This document shows positions 27,586 to 36,258 of a DNA stretch of 64,000 nucleotides, in pieces. Every line of letters begins with the position of its first letter. Positions within the stretch are counted from its first letter, which is position 1. The position numbers and the translations under genes are program-made. The DNA comes from Pseudomonas sp. H3(2019) (GTDB lineage Bacteria > Pseudomonadota > Gammaproteobacteria > Pseudomonadales > Pseudomonadaceae). The notes below the pieces were generated by a model, which ran no database searches, had not been told where the DNA came from, and was given only the letters and a program-made list of their open reading frames with translations. The stretch covers positions 1 to 64,000 of the forward strand of contig NZ_VMSG01000022.1 of the NCBI RefSeq assembly GCF_007713465.1, written 5' to 3'.

Positions 27586-27955
27586 ATCAAAAAACGAGAT
27601 GTCCTACGTCGGCGGACAGACCGATAGACACGGCCTTACCAATCTTCGTCCCCGTCCTACAACCTCGTGCTCCTTGTCGGCTATCGCCAGCCTGCGCAGC
27701 ACATCTATAGTCGTGACCGTCGCTGCCAAATCAGCGGCTCGGGCTTGGTCACCCGAGTTAGATCTACGCATTCACTCGTTGTATGCTGCTGGCGCTTTTG
27801 TGTCAGTACGCTTTATGGCGGCTGTGTTTGGGACGTCTTCGGGCGTGCCGGGTAAGCGTGTGATCTCACCGGTTGACCAACCCGAACACAGTCCGTCTCC
27901 CATCGCTTGGTCACGATGGCGGCGCTTCCTTCTGATGCATTCGAGATTACACATT
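27586..27955 (+). other. Long leader region before the second DUF6124 gene
   Basis: About 370 bases carry no recognisable gene. The frame of the downstream gene stays open back to 27599, but the translation is low-complexity and unlike the family, so it is not called coding. The 10-mer GCTTGGTCAC occurs twice (27743 and 27905). It may be an untranslated leader or a decayed sequence. Confidence 0.4.
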
Positions 27956-28249
27956 ATGAATAATCCGTTCACAACTGATCGCTACCGCCCACTCCAATCC
28001 AACCTCACCGATTCCCCGGTTCTGATCATCGACACAGAGGCCAACCCGCAGGACATCCTCGAAGCAGCCCTGCAACGCATCCACGCCTCCAGCGACCTGC
28101 TCGAAACCTTGCACTGCCAATGCTTCAAACACGGCGATGTAAAAGACATTCCCCACATCACCCACGCCCTCTACCTGCTGACTCAGGACGGCCGCGACTT
28201 ACTCCAGATCGCCCAGCAACGCATGCTGAACTGGAAAGCGCCTACCTGA
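27956..28249 (+). CDS. DUF6124-type hypothetical protein (copy 2)
   Basis: A 97-residue paralogue of the protein at 27262, sharing RYRPLxxxxxxxPVLxIDTEA, ASSDLLETLxCxCFK and ALYLLTQDGxxLLxxAxQRM. The start at 27956 is set by alignment with copy 1. The ribosome binding site is weak, unlike that of copy 1. The tandem pair suggests local duplication. The function is unknown. Confidence 0.78.
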   Translation: MNNPFTTDRYRPLQSNLTDSPVLIIDTEANPQDILEAALQRIHASSDLLETLHCQCFKHGDVKDIPHITHALYLLTQDGRDLLQIAQQRMLNWKAPT

Positions 28250-28362
28250 CACACCGCACGCGCAGGCACGCCACGTTCCTGTAGGAGCCTGGCTTGCCAG
28301 CGGTGAGCGCACCGTGTGTTTTCAGACATAAATGAAAGAAACAGCAGCCCGAGACTGCCGTC

Positions 28363-28575
28363 ATGAGCCAATTAACCTTCAAACAAAAACAAGCGCACTA
28401 CGAAAAGGTTCGCCGCTCAAACTACTTGGCCAGCCTACGCCTCGCCGGATTCGCCACCTCACCGGCGGACCTCAACAAACCACTTCCTACACGAGAAGAA
28501 GTGCTCACAAAGTACCGACAAGACGAGCCTCCAACTTCTGATTCCGCCCTTCCCCCCAAGCCTGACGGCCAATAA
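28363..28575 (+). CDS. yhfG: Orphan YhfG/FicA-like antitoxin
   Basis: A 70-residue protein of the YhfG (DUF2559) family: MSQLTFKQKQAHYEKVRRSN then YLASLRLAG. In E. coli and P. fluorescens such proteins are class I antitoxins that silence an adjacent Fic AMP-transferase through a helix with the motif (S/T)xxxE(G/N). Here that segment reads SLRLAG, with alanine where the inhibitory glutamate should be. No fic gene follows; the next gene is DUF1493. The C-terminal 25 residues are proline-rich and probably unstructured. It looks like a leftover or repurposed antitoxin. Confidence 0.75.
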   Translation: MSQLTFKQKQAHYEKVRRSNYLASLRLAGFATSPADLNKPLPTREEVLTKYRQDEPPTSDSALPPKPDGQ

Positions 28576-28606
28576 GATCCGCCTAAGCCCAACCGGATGC
28601 CCCGCA

Positions 28607-28960
28607 ATGAACCTCGCCCCCAACTTCCCCGACGACAACGCCATGCAGTTACTCATGCAACTGCTGCACGAAGAACTCGACCTGCCCGAACGCAAAACCA
28701 TCAGCCTCAACACCTCGATCAATTTCGACCTCGACTGCGATGGCTCAGACGCCCGGCATCTGATGGAAGCCCTGGAAGAACAGTTCACCATCGACTTCGT
28801 CGACTACGACGCCTATCGCTACTTCCAGCCCGAAGGCTTTGACGTGTTCCTCAAGCGCAGGGCCAAGGGTCGTGGCGAAAAAGTCCCGTTGACCATTGGC
28901 ATGCTCTACCAAGCCATCAAGGCGCAACGCTGGGATACGCAGGAACTGGAAAACCAATAG
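28607..28960 (+). CDS. DUF1493 acyl-carrier-like protein
   Basis: A 117-residue acidic protein matching DUF1493: INFDLDCDGSDARHLMEALEEQF, IDFVDYDAYRYFQPEGF and a basic C-terminal third. The fold resembles acyl carrier proteins, and DGSDA occupies the place of the phosphopantetheine site, but a functional serine attachment is not certain. The partner is unknown; the broken membrane-protein gene at 29553 may once have followed it directly. Confidence 0.75.
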   Translation: MNLAPNFPDDNAMQLLMQLLHEELDLPERKTISLNTSINFDLDCDGSDARHLMEALEEQFTIDFVDYDAYRYFQPEGFDVFLKRRAKGRGEKVPLTIGMLYQAIKAQRWDTQELENQ

Positions 28961-29042
28961 CGCAGATGCCACACCTGAAAGCGTCCGCACAACTGCAATT
29001 ATTCTGGCGCTAGCACCGCAGAAGTGAAGGAATATTAGCTTC

Positions 29043-29537
29043 ATGGCTAGAAAAACGGCCTCACTGCTCCCGTCCATTGCACGGCTACTTACCGGCCTCG
29101 GCGAACGCCTCAAACTGGCTCGTTTGCGTAGAAAGCTGACCGCTAAACAAGTGGCTGAGCGTGCCGGCATGTCAGTCATGACATTGCGCTCTCTGGAGTC
29201 TGGTGGAGCGGGGGTGACGATTGGTGCCTATCTGTCAGTGATGCACGTATTGGGTTTGGAGCAAGACTTGAACACGATTGGCGCCGCGGATGAAGTGGGG
29301 CGTCATCTGCAGGACGCTCGATTGAGTCGTGCAGCGGGTCCTAGGGCTAAAAAGCTCGGACGTGAACATAGCGTGATCAAAACTAATACTCGGATACCGA
29401 GCTGCTTGCAGGAAGCAGGAGTCACTGAGAAATCGAACCTCAACGCGGGCGAATCCCTTCCCTTTCCGATCAACACCCACTCGTTGTCCGCATTGCTGAT
29501 CAGGAAAAAGAAGCTTGGGCCCAAAAATAATGAATGA
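29043..29537 (+). CDS. HipB-like XRE regulator without HipA
   Basis: A 164-residue protein with an XRE helix-turn-helix at about residues 18-75 ([32 protein letters not shown]). It is followed by the tail typical of HipB antitoxins, [25 protein letters not shown]. HipB genes usually stop soon after this point and lead into hipA; here an unrelated basic extension of about 60 residues follows and no hipA is present. AAGGA precedes the ATG. It may be a remnant of a toxin-antitoxin pair joined to foreign sequence by deletion. Confidence 0.7.
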   Translation: MARKTASLLPSIARLLTGLGERLKLARLRRKLTAKQVAERAGMSVMTLRSLESGGAGVTIGAYLSVMHVLGLEQDLNTIGAADEVGRHLQDARLSRAAGPRAKKLGREHSVIKTNTRIPSCLQEAGVTEKSNLNAGESLPFPINTHSLSALLIRKKKLGPKNNE

Positions 29538-29552
29538 GGCGGCGTGCGCATA

Positions 29553-29969
29553 GTGCAGACGCTGGAAGAGTAATTCGCCAGCCGGCCCATCCCCTATGCC
29601 CTCCTCGCCGCTGGGTTCTACGGCACCAGCTTCTGGCTGCACGGCCAAACCATCCTGCCAGTTCTCGACCTGATCACCATGCTCTGGCTCGCTTACCTCG
29701 TCGGCTTCCGCATACTGGTGTTGATGCACCTCATGATCAAAGACGGTCTGAAAATCCCACCACTGCAAAACTGTATGACCCTCACGGACGTCAGCCTGAT
29801 GAACCTCGACGGATTCTCGTCGTTCGCCTGGGGTGCGGCGGAGAGTTCGGTTTCTGTGGTGACTGCGATCAGCACGTTGTCCGGCGGGATTGCGGTGATT
29901 TTGGGATATGTGTTTTTCAAGGAGCGGTTGGAGAAGGGGCGAGTGGTGGGGCGTTTGTTTTGCATTTGA
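29553..29969 (+). pseudogene. Broken membrane-protein remnant, possibly chimeric
   Basis: From GTG 29553 the frame reads VQTLEE, then TAA at 29571, then runs open to 29967. It encodes FASRPIPYALLAAGFYGTSF, hydrophobic helices (about ILPVLDLITMLWLAYLVGF) and a later segment VVTAISTLSGGIAVILGYVF with FKERLEKG. A single change of TAA to a tyrosine codon would restore one reading frame. The last segment resembles the C-terminus of EamA/DMT transporters and ends abruptly, so two fragments may be fused. An ATG at 29679 could still make a 96-residue product. Confidence 0.5.
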
Positions 29970-30147
29970 AGGGGTGACGTTTAAATCTCCGGATATTTCT
30001 TACATTTTGCTGGTCACCGTCCGGAAATAGCCTACGTTTATTAAGGATTGCTTCCGGTGCTCCCAAATTAATTTTCACCCAAGATCCGTGTACCTAGATT
30101 AGCCCCATACCGAAGATCTCAAGATATCGCCACGGAGTGATAGCCAA

Positions 30148-30366
30148 ATGAAGGCACTTCGGTTTAGTCTCAAGGCGCAAGAGGATGACGACAGGGCCCA
30201 AGGAAGAAGAGAAAAACTAATGTCGTGTACAGCCAGAAACAACCAGATCTTCCACGACTGCATTGAATCCATCAACGCAACGCTCCTAATTCCCCCTAAG
30301 AAAATCAGACTTAACTCAGAAATGGGTGTAGCCGCTTTAGGCATAAATAATCTGGATTACATATGA
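30148..30366 (+). CDS. Small ORF leading the candidate defence operon
   Basis: A 72-residue basic protein with no recognised domain. CGGAG lies about 11 bases before the ATG. Its stop overlaps the next start as ATGA at 30363, so translation is coupled. Base composition is AT-rich like the two genes after it and unlike the core genes. It could be a regulator of the operon or a translated leader. Confidence 0.55.
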   Translation: MKALRFSLKAQEDDDRAQGRREKLMSCTARNNQIFHDCIESINATLLIPPKKIRLNSEMGVAALGINNLDYI

Positions 30367-31493
30367 GCGATCTAAAAATAAAATTCGCCGTAATACATGA
30401 GCTTGTAAAAGTCCAGCACAAATCGATTCAGCCGTCGATTATCAGAGCAGCACCGTTAGATCCGACAAACATCACGGTCAGCAAAATAGCTGGCGAAGTT
30501 ACCAATGTATATGGCAGAAAGCAAAATAGCGCTCATTATGGCGTTTTTAGCAGTGGTAAGGATCGCGGCGGCTTCCCGGACAGCTTTGACAAATATGCCT
30601 CTATACTGTCTCCTACAGAATTAAACTTCATGACTATAAGCCGTGCCGTCATGGAAAACCTTTACGAAACAGCAAAAGATATCACTCCCGCATCAGGAGG
30701 CTACCTCCTATTTTCGGATTATGAAATTTCTAGCAATCGTTTCTTCATGATAGCCATGATTAAAGGAAGAGAAGGCTTTAGGCTTAGCGCCAATCTCGAG
30801 CCCGAAGAATTGCTTGAGCTCGACCTAACAAAACTTAATCAAGCGGCCCGAATCAACCTAAACAAATACAAAACATACAAGACCGCCACACCAGCAGACA
30901 AACAAGAAATAAATTACTTAAGCTTTGTAAGCCCAAGCAGTACTCAATCTGCAGCCGGATACTTTGTTACAGCTTTAGGCTGCTCAAAAGGTACTGCATC
31001 TGCTCTCGCCACCAAAACCCTAATAAAAGAAAGCTCCGTTTTTTTTGAAAAAACACCAGAGCTAGCCGCATCTAAAAGTAAATTTCGCCAAGACCTCATA
31101 GAGTATCTCAATAACAAAAAGCCGGGAGACTCAATTCGCCTTTCCGAGGTAGAGCAACTAGCAAGAAAATACATCCCATCTACAGAACAAGGCCAAGCCG
31201 ATAAAATTGCAGAAAACTTCCTTGAGTATCTAAATGGAGACGAGCACTCTATACCAGTCGAGTTCCCCATTAATCACGCCACCGTACAGAAATTCACACA
31301 CGTCAGTTATAAAGATGACAGTTTACAAATAAAATTTGAAAAGCTCTCCTTTGGAGACGACCCAAGCGCCGCGGTCTTCTTTGACAGAACAAATAAAAAA
31401 CTTACATTCAGCAATATACCTAAGGCTTTATTGGAGTTATTAGAAACTGAGCTATCTCAAAAAAAATCTGAGAAAGCGGTAGCCGGAAAATGA
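30363..31493 (+). CDS. NdpA/YejK-like nucleoid-associated protein
   Basis: A 376-residue protein with the organisation of the 37-kDa nucleoid-associated family (E. coli YejK, about 335 residues). Seen are an N-terminal strand-helix block with LDPTN and EVTNVYGRK, a central GYLLFSDYEISSNRFFMIAMI, LDLTKLNQAARINLNKYK, YLSFVSPSSTQSAAGYFVTALG and the C-terminal LQIKFEKLSFGDD. It is clearly diverged and not the housekeeping copy. It is flanked by ATGA overlaps on both sides and codes in AT-rich DNA. DNA binding is known for the family; a sensor role beside the membrane protein is inference. Confidence 0.8.
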   Translation: MSDLKIKFAVIHELVKVQHKSIQPSIIRAAPLDPTNITVSKIAGEVTNVYGRKQNSAHYGVFSSGKDRGGFPDSFDKYASILSPTELNFMTISRAVMENLYETAKDITPASGGYLLFSDYEISSNRFFMIAMIKGREGFRLSANLEPEELLELDLTKLNQAARINLNKYKTYKTATPADKQEINYLSFVSPSSTQSAAGYFVTALGCSKGTASALATKTLIKESSVFFEKTPELAASKSKFRQDLIEYLNNKKPGDSIRLSEVEQLARKYIPSTEQGQADKIAENFLEYLNGDEHSIPVEFPINHATVQKFTHVSYKDDSLQIKFEKLSFGDDPSAAVFFDRTNKKLTFSNIPKALLELLETELSQKKSEKAVAGK

Positions 31494-32767
31494 CTAGTTC
31501 ACAGTCCTTCGGTGAAGTCGTAGCTCTGTACAGAGCAGCAGGAAAACCACTCATTGAAGGTGTGAGGTTCAAGGGAGAGATCACGAGTACTTCATGCGAG
31601 TATCTAAATTCATTAAGAAATGAAGATCATGAATTTGGACGCTTTGAAGAACTGACTCTCGATAATACCGAAATACTTCCTAGCGAAGAACTTCCTGCTC
31701 ATTGGGATGTGGCAAAATTTACTTGGATACTGGCATCAAACTCTAACTGTAAATTTTATAGCGACCTTACTGAACTAACCAGTTCGACGGGCAAAGGTTA
31801 TCTTCCAGAACACTATTACATTCTGGCGCTAGATCATGCTGACACAGATCCGATTACAACTGAAATTCAACAGATCACGACCATATGCACCCTGATAAAA
31901 TCTCTGTCTGTAATCGCTGACTATCACGATGAAAAGAACGACTCCAATTGCTTCAATTTAATATTCACGCAATACGAGGGAGATACGAGCAGCAAAACAA
32001 CAGCCATCAAAACTCGAATTTCCAGCCAAGGTCTTAGATCGATAAACATTTCGTTAGCAACAAGTCTAGCTCAAGAAGATGAGTCGTCCGACATACATCA
32101 CCAGTCGAAAATTTACACATTTAAAAGTTCAATAGTTGAATTTTGCGACCTTACAAAACCTGAGGACCGTTTTGAAAAGCTGATAACCGAGTGGGATGTC
32201 TTTTTAAAGCTATACAACAATAATCTCAGCACCTACTTGAGTGGATTTTCATTCCACAAGGCAAAAAAAGAAGTAGCATCCGCTCAAATATCTATAGCCG
32301 AACAACTTTCAAAAATTACTAGCGAAACAACAACAAGAGTTCTAAGCATACCAATATCATTTGCCGCCATAATCGGACTACTTAATTTAAAGTCGCTACC
32401 TGAAGCTCTTTTAATTTTTGCTGGCCTGCTTATACTTTCATTTATAACAACTGCAGCCATTTCAAATCAAAACAAGCAGCTCTCAAGATTAATCGCTTCT
32501 AGAAAAATAACATTTACAGCATTCCAAGGCAAAGCCAGCTCTTACCCCGACGATCTAAACACCGATATAACGGAGGCTAAGACAGCCTTGGAGGCGAACG
32601 AGCGTTATCTAATCAAGACCCTACTTTGGTACCGAGCACTAGGGTGGTTACCGACACTTATAGCCATCATAACCATTGTGATCAACTTTGGACCTTCGCT
32701 TCGAGAGTATAAAACCTTCTCAGTACCGATCATTAAACTATTTTCAGCAGTGATCATTATTGCTTAA
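31490..32767 (+). CDS. Soluble-domain protein with C-terminal membrane helices, possible effector
   Basis: A 425-residue protein of no recognised family. Residues 1-280 are soluble and rich in Ser, Thr, Asp and Glu. Hydrophobic helices follow at about 284-300, 303-324, 383-400 and 408-425, with the last reaching the very C-terminus. The stretch 325-380 between the helix pairs is polar. A large sensing domain ending in two hairpins of membrane helices is the architecture of many membrane-disrupting abortive-infection effectors. It starts in an ATGA overlap with the NdpA-like gene and is followed by a strong terminator. Confidence 0.75.
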   Translation: MTSSQSFGEVVALYRAAGKPLIEGVRFKGEITSTSCEYLNSLRNEDHEFGRFEELTLDNTEILPSEELPAHWDVAKFTWILASNSNCKFYSDLTELTSSTGKGYLPEHYYILALDHADTDPITTEIQQITTICTLIKSLSVIADYHDEKNDSNCFNLIFTQYEGDTSSKTTAIKTRISSQGLRSINISLATSLAQEDESSDIHHQSKIYTFKSSIVEFCDLTKPEDRFEKLITEWDVFLKLYNNNLSTYLSGFSFHKAKKEVASAQISIAEQLSKITSETTTRVLSIPISFAAIIGLLNLKSLPEALLIFAGLLILSFITTAAISNQNKQLSRLIASRKITFTAFQGKASSYPDDLNTDITEAKTALEANERYLIKTLLWYRALGWLPTLIAIITIVINFGPSLREYKTFSVPIIKLFSAVIIIA

Positions 32768-32777
32768 GGGCACACAT

Positions 32778-32807
32778 AAAAAAGCCGCCCCTAGGGGCGG
32801 CTTTTTT
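32778..32807. terminator. Bidirectional terminator
   Basis: A perfect inverted repeat of AAAAAAGCCGCCCCT with six A and six T at its ends. It serves both the candidate operon and the convergent pckA. Confidence 0.92.
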
Positions 32808-32826
32808 CATTACATCAAACCAACTC

Positions 32827-34368
32827 TTACAACTTCGGCCCAGCAGCCTTGATCGCGTCGCTCACTTCAAACTTCTTGAAGTTCTCAACAAACAGACCGG
32901 CCAACGCCTTAGCAGCCTCATCGTAAGCAGCCTTGTCAGCCCAGGTGTTACGTGGGTTCAACAGGCCAGTCTCAACGCCCGGTACGGCCAGTGGCACGTC
33001 GAGGTTGATGGTGTCGAGGTGTTCGGTGGCTGCACCGATCAACGCGCCGCTCTGGATCGCTGCGATCACCGCGCGGGTGGTCGGGATGTTGAAGCGTTTG
33101 CCGACGCCGTAGCCGCCGCCGGTCCAGCCGGTGTTGACCAGGTAGACCTTGGAGCCGAAGCCGCGGATGCGCTTGATCAGCAGCTCTGCGTATTCGCCAG
33201 CCGGACGCGGGAAGAACGGTGCGCCGAAGCAGGTGGAGAAGGTCGACTTGATGCCGCTGCCCGAACCCATTTCAGTCGAGCCCACCAGTGCGGTGTAGCC
33301 GGACAGGAAGTGGTAGGCCGCTTGTTCTTCATTGAGGATCGACACTGGCGGCAGCACGCCGGTCAGGTCGCAGGTCAGGAAGATCACTGCGTTTGGCTCG
33401 CCACCGAGGTTCTTCTCGGAACGCTTGGCAACGTGCTCCAGCGGGTAGGCGGCGCGGCTGTTCTGGGTCAGGCTGACATCGGTGTAGTCGGCGTGTTTGG
33501 CGTCGTCGATCACAACGTTTTCCAGGACGGCGCCGTGCTTGATGGCTTTCCAGATGACTGGCTCGTTCTTCTCGGACAGGTCGATGCACTTGGCATAGCA
33601 ACCGCCTTCGATGTTGAACACCACGCCCTCGCCCCAGCCGTGTTCGTCGTCACCGATCAGGTAACGGCTTTCGTCGGCGGACAGGGTGGTCTTGCCGGTG
33701 CCGGACAGACCGAAGAACAGGGTCACATCGCCCGCTTCGCCGATGTTGGCGGCGCAGTGCATTGGCAGCACGTCGGCAGCCGGCAGCAGGAAGTTCTGCA
33801 CCGAGAACATGGCTTTCTTCATTTCACCGGCGTAGCGCATGCCGGCGAGCAGCACTTTCTTCTGCGCGAAGTTGATGATCACGCAGCCGTCGGAGTTGGT
33901 GCCGTCACGCTCTGGCACGCACTCGAAGTTGGCGACGTTCAGAACTTGCCACTCTTCACGACCAGCCGGGTTGTACTGGGCCGGGTTGATGAACAGGCAA
34001 CGACCGAACAGGTTCTGCCAGGCAGTCTGGGTGGTCATTTTCACGGCCAGGTAGTGCTCTTCAGCCGAACCTACGTGCACGTGGGAAACGAAATGCTCTT
34101 GCGCATTGTTGAACGCCTCAACGCGGTCCCACAGGGCATCGAACTTGTCGGCCGGGAACTTGCGGTTGATCGGGCCCCAGGCGATAGCGGCCTGAGTGCT
34201 TGGCTCTTCAACGATGAAACGGTCGACTGGCGAACGACCAGTACGGTGACCGGTGCGAACCACCAGAGCGCCGGTATCGGCAAGCTCGCCCTCACCGCGA
34301 CTCAGGGCTTCTTTAACCAGATCATCAACACTCAGATCGGTGTACACAGCATTATTGGCTTGCGTCAT
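32827..34368 (-). CDS. pckA: Phosphoenolpyruvate carboxykinase (ATP)
   Basis: A 513-residue gluconeogenic enzyme that converts oxaloacetate and ATP to phosphoenolpyruvate. Signatures are [14 protein letters not shown], the kinase P-loop [12 protein letters not shown], the metal/nucleotide block [20 protein letters not shown] and [20 protein letters not shown] precedes the ATG. It is the first minus-strand core gene after the accessory spot. Confidence 0.98.
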   Translation of the reverse strand: MTQANNAVYTDLSVDDLVKEALSRGEGELADTGALVVRTGHRTGRSPVDRFIVEEPSTQAAIAWGPINRKFPADKFDALWDRVEAFNNAQEHFVSHVHVGSAEEHYLAVKMTTQTAWQNLFGRCLFINPAQYNPAGREEWQVLNVANFECVPERDGTNSDGCVIINFAQKKVLLAGMRYAGEMKKAMFSVQNFLLPAADVLPMHCAANIGEAGDVTLFFGLSGTGKTTLSADESRYLIGDDEHGWGEGVVFNIEGGCYAKCIDLSEKNEPVIWKAIKHGAVLENVVIDDAKHADYTDVSLTQNSRAAYPLEHVAKRSEKNLGGEPNAVIFLTCDLTGVLPPVSILNEEQAAYHFLSGYTALVGSTEMGSGSGIKSTFSTCFGAPFFPRPAGEYAELLIKRIRGFGSKVYLVNTGWTGGGYGVGKRFNIPTTRAVIAAIQSGALIGAATEHLDTINLDVPLAVPGVETGLLNPRNTWADKAAYDEAAKALAGLFVENFKKFEVSDAIKAAGPKL

Positions 34369-34547
34369 GAGGTTCCCCGTCGGCCAGTGGCCGAGTGCTC
34401 CAAACGTTTTGTAGTAGAAAGTCGCGCACTACTACCGCTAAAAAAGTGGGCCGGATTATGCCAGAAAAGCCCAAAAATAGTAGGGCCCTCCCGTCAGGAC
34501 GGCGCTATTCCGGCGTTTACCAGTGAATTTACCTGCGCTGAAGCGTT

Positions 34548-35450
34548 TCAGTGACGGGTATCTGACGGCGTATCAACACCCGCTCCAGCGAACAATTGGG
34601 TGATATCGGCCGCATCGAACAGGTAGCGCTGGTTGCAGAACTGGCAGTCGATTTCGATGTGACCACCGTGCTCGACGACCAGTGCCTGAGCATCTTCCTG
34701 ACCCAGGCTGGACAGCGCGTTTGCAGAACGCTCACGCGAGCAACTGCAATGGAAGCGTAGTTTCTGCACATCAAACAGGCGCACCTGCTCTTCGTGGTAG
34801 AGACGATGCAAGATGGTTTCGTTGTCCAGGCTCAGCAGTTCATCGGCGGTCAGGGTGCTGCCCAGCGCGGTGATGTGCTGCCAGCTGGCGGCGCGTTCTT
34901 CTTCGTCTTTCAGGCGGTCGGCCGGCAGTTGTTGCAGCAGCAGACCACGGGCGCGACGACCGTCGGCGTGCAGCCAGAAGCGCGTGCCGACTTGCTGCGA
35001 CATGACGAAATAGTTGGTGAAGCAGTCTGCCAGGGTCGCGCCGTCGAGGTCGACGATGCCTTGGTAACGCTGGCCCTGGGTCGGGTCGACGGTGAGCGCC
35101 AGCACGCCGTCGGGCATCATGTCGGCCAGAGTCGCGTCAGCGGCGATCAGGTCTGCGTCGTAACGGGCCAGACCACGGATTTCACGCTCGCTGGAGCACT
35201 CGATCATCAACAGCGACACCGGGCCTTCGGAACGCGCCTGCAGGATCAGCAAGCCATCGAACTTCAAGGTGCCGACCAGCAGCGCCGCCGCCGCCATCAG
35301 TTCGCCAAGCAGTTGCGCGACCGGCTCCGGATAGGGGTGTTTGGCGAGGACTTCGGCATAGCTACGCTCCAACGCCACCAGCTCGCCACGGGTGTCGCTG
35401 TCATCGAAGATGAAGCGTTGGGTGAAGTCGGTATCCGGTAGATCAGTCAT
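34548..35450 (-). CDS. hslO: Redox-regulated chaperone Hsp33
   Basis: At 300 residues this is a full-length Hsp33. The C-terminal zinc/redox switch has CSCS (near residue 238) and CQFC (near residue 271), the CxC and CxxC pairs. Oxidation releases zinc and turns on holdase activity in the cytoplasm. It lies upstream of pckA on the same strand, the usual pseudomonad order. Confidence 0.97.
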   Translation of the reverse strand: MTDLPDTDFTQRFIFDDSDTRGELVALERSYAEVLAKHPYPEPVAQLLGELMAAAALLVGTLKFDGLLILQARSEGPVSLLMIECSSEREIRGLARYDADLIAADATLADMMPDGVLALTVDPTQGQRYQGIVDLDGATLADCFTNYFVMSQQVGTRFWLHADGRRARGLLLQQLPADRLKDEEERAASWQHITALGSTLTADELLSLDNETILHRLYHEEQVRLFDVQKLRFHCSCSRERSANALSSLGQEDAQALVVEHGGHIEIDCQFCNQRYLFDAADITQLFAGAGVDTPSDTRH

Positions 35451-35634
35451 AGGTCTGGGTATCTGAAGTGAAGACTAAAGGATGACAAGGGCTGAAAGCC
35501 GCACCTTGCGCACCGTTCCGGTGCATTAATGTTGGCCATGGCAGGCATTTTATGAACAATCCGGGTTTGTTCCAAGCAAGGCAGAATCGCGGCATATTGA
35601 CGCGGTGTAGTTTAGCCCCGTTAGCGGCCAATCC

Positions 35635-36039
35635 TTATTCGTTGCTGCTGCCATGAAACTTGAACAGGTCCCGGCGCTGTTTCTTGCTCGGTTTGCCGTC
35701 GGTGCTGACGCCCAGGGCGCCGGCCTTGCGCTGGGCTGCGGCGTTTTCGCGCTTGGCGATGCTGGCTTCGGTCTCAACGTACAACGTCTGGGCCTCGGGG
35801 GCGCCACGACGGACAATCGAGAGCGCCTGGACCACTACGGTGCGCTCATCGAAACCGGCGCGAATCTGAAACTCGTCACCAACTCTCGGTTCTTTGCCCG
35901 GCTTGCAGCGCTCACCCCGGCAATGCACCTTGCCACTTTCGATCGCGGCCTTGGCCAGCGCACGGGTTTTGTAAAAACGCGCCGCCCACAACCATTTATC
36001 GAGACGGACTTTGTCGTCCTCTTCGTTTTTTTGTGCCAT
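35635..36039 (-). CDS. hslR: Hsp15, heat-shock S4-type RNA-binding protein
   Basis: A 134-residue protein with an N-terminal S4 domain (VRLDKWLWAARFYKTRALAK, ESGKVHCRGERCKPG) and a basic C-terminal tail. Hsp15 binds stalled 50S subunits that carry a nascent chain and helps recycle them. GAGGAAAA precedes the ATG. The gene is 184 bases upstream of hslO. Confidence 0.94.
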   Translation of the reverse strand: MAQKNEEDDKVRLDKWLWAARFYKTRALAKAAIESGKVHCRGERCKPGKEPRVGDEFQIRAGFDERTVVVQALSIVRRGAPEAQTLYVETEASIAKRENAAAQRKAGALGVSTDGKPSKKQRRDLFKFHGSSNE

Positions 36040-36258
36040 GGGTTTTCCTCATTCTGAAATATTTCTGAACTGTACTACCGTTTCTGTCGTGCCATGAATT
36101 TCACCGGTTCAGCATACAATGCGCGACGCTACTGAGCCTCGCTCGGGAGCCAGAAATCCGGGCCGTAGATATCTGTCGCCTTTTACCTATTATTCTGCGT
36201 GAATACCGCGAATTCGGCCGTTTTGCGGTGCGAACGGTTCCTCACCGGTTGAGCACAT

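Noticed and set aside
27599-27955. N-terminal extension of the second DUF6124 protein by 119 residues
   Set aside because: Copy 1 and the family pattern start at the MNxP...RYRPL region; the extension is compositionally unlike protein.
29534-29977. A 147-codon plus-strand ORF with poly-proline and arginine-rich sequence
   Set aside because: It is the shadow frame of the membrane-protein remnant, whose hydrophobic segments lie in another frame.
30363-31493. Treating the NdpA-like gene as the ordinary housekeeping YejK
   Set aside because: Its AT-rich composition, divergent sequence, operon coupling and accessory location argue against the core copy.
33019-34554. A 511-codon open frame opposite pckA
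   Set aside because: Antisense shadow of a highly biased core gene; its translation is low-complexity and valine/glycine-rich.
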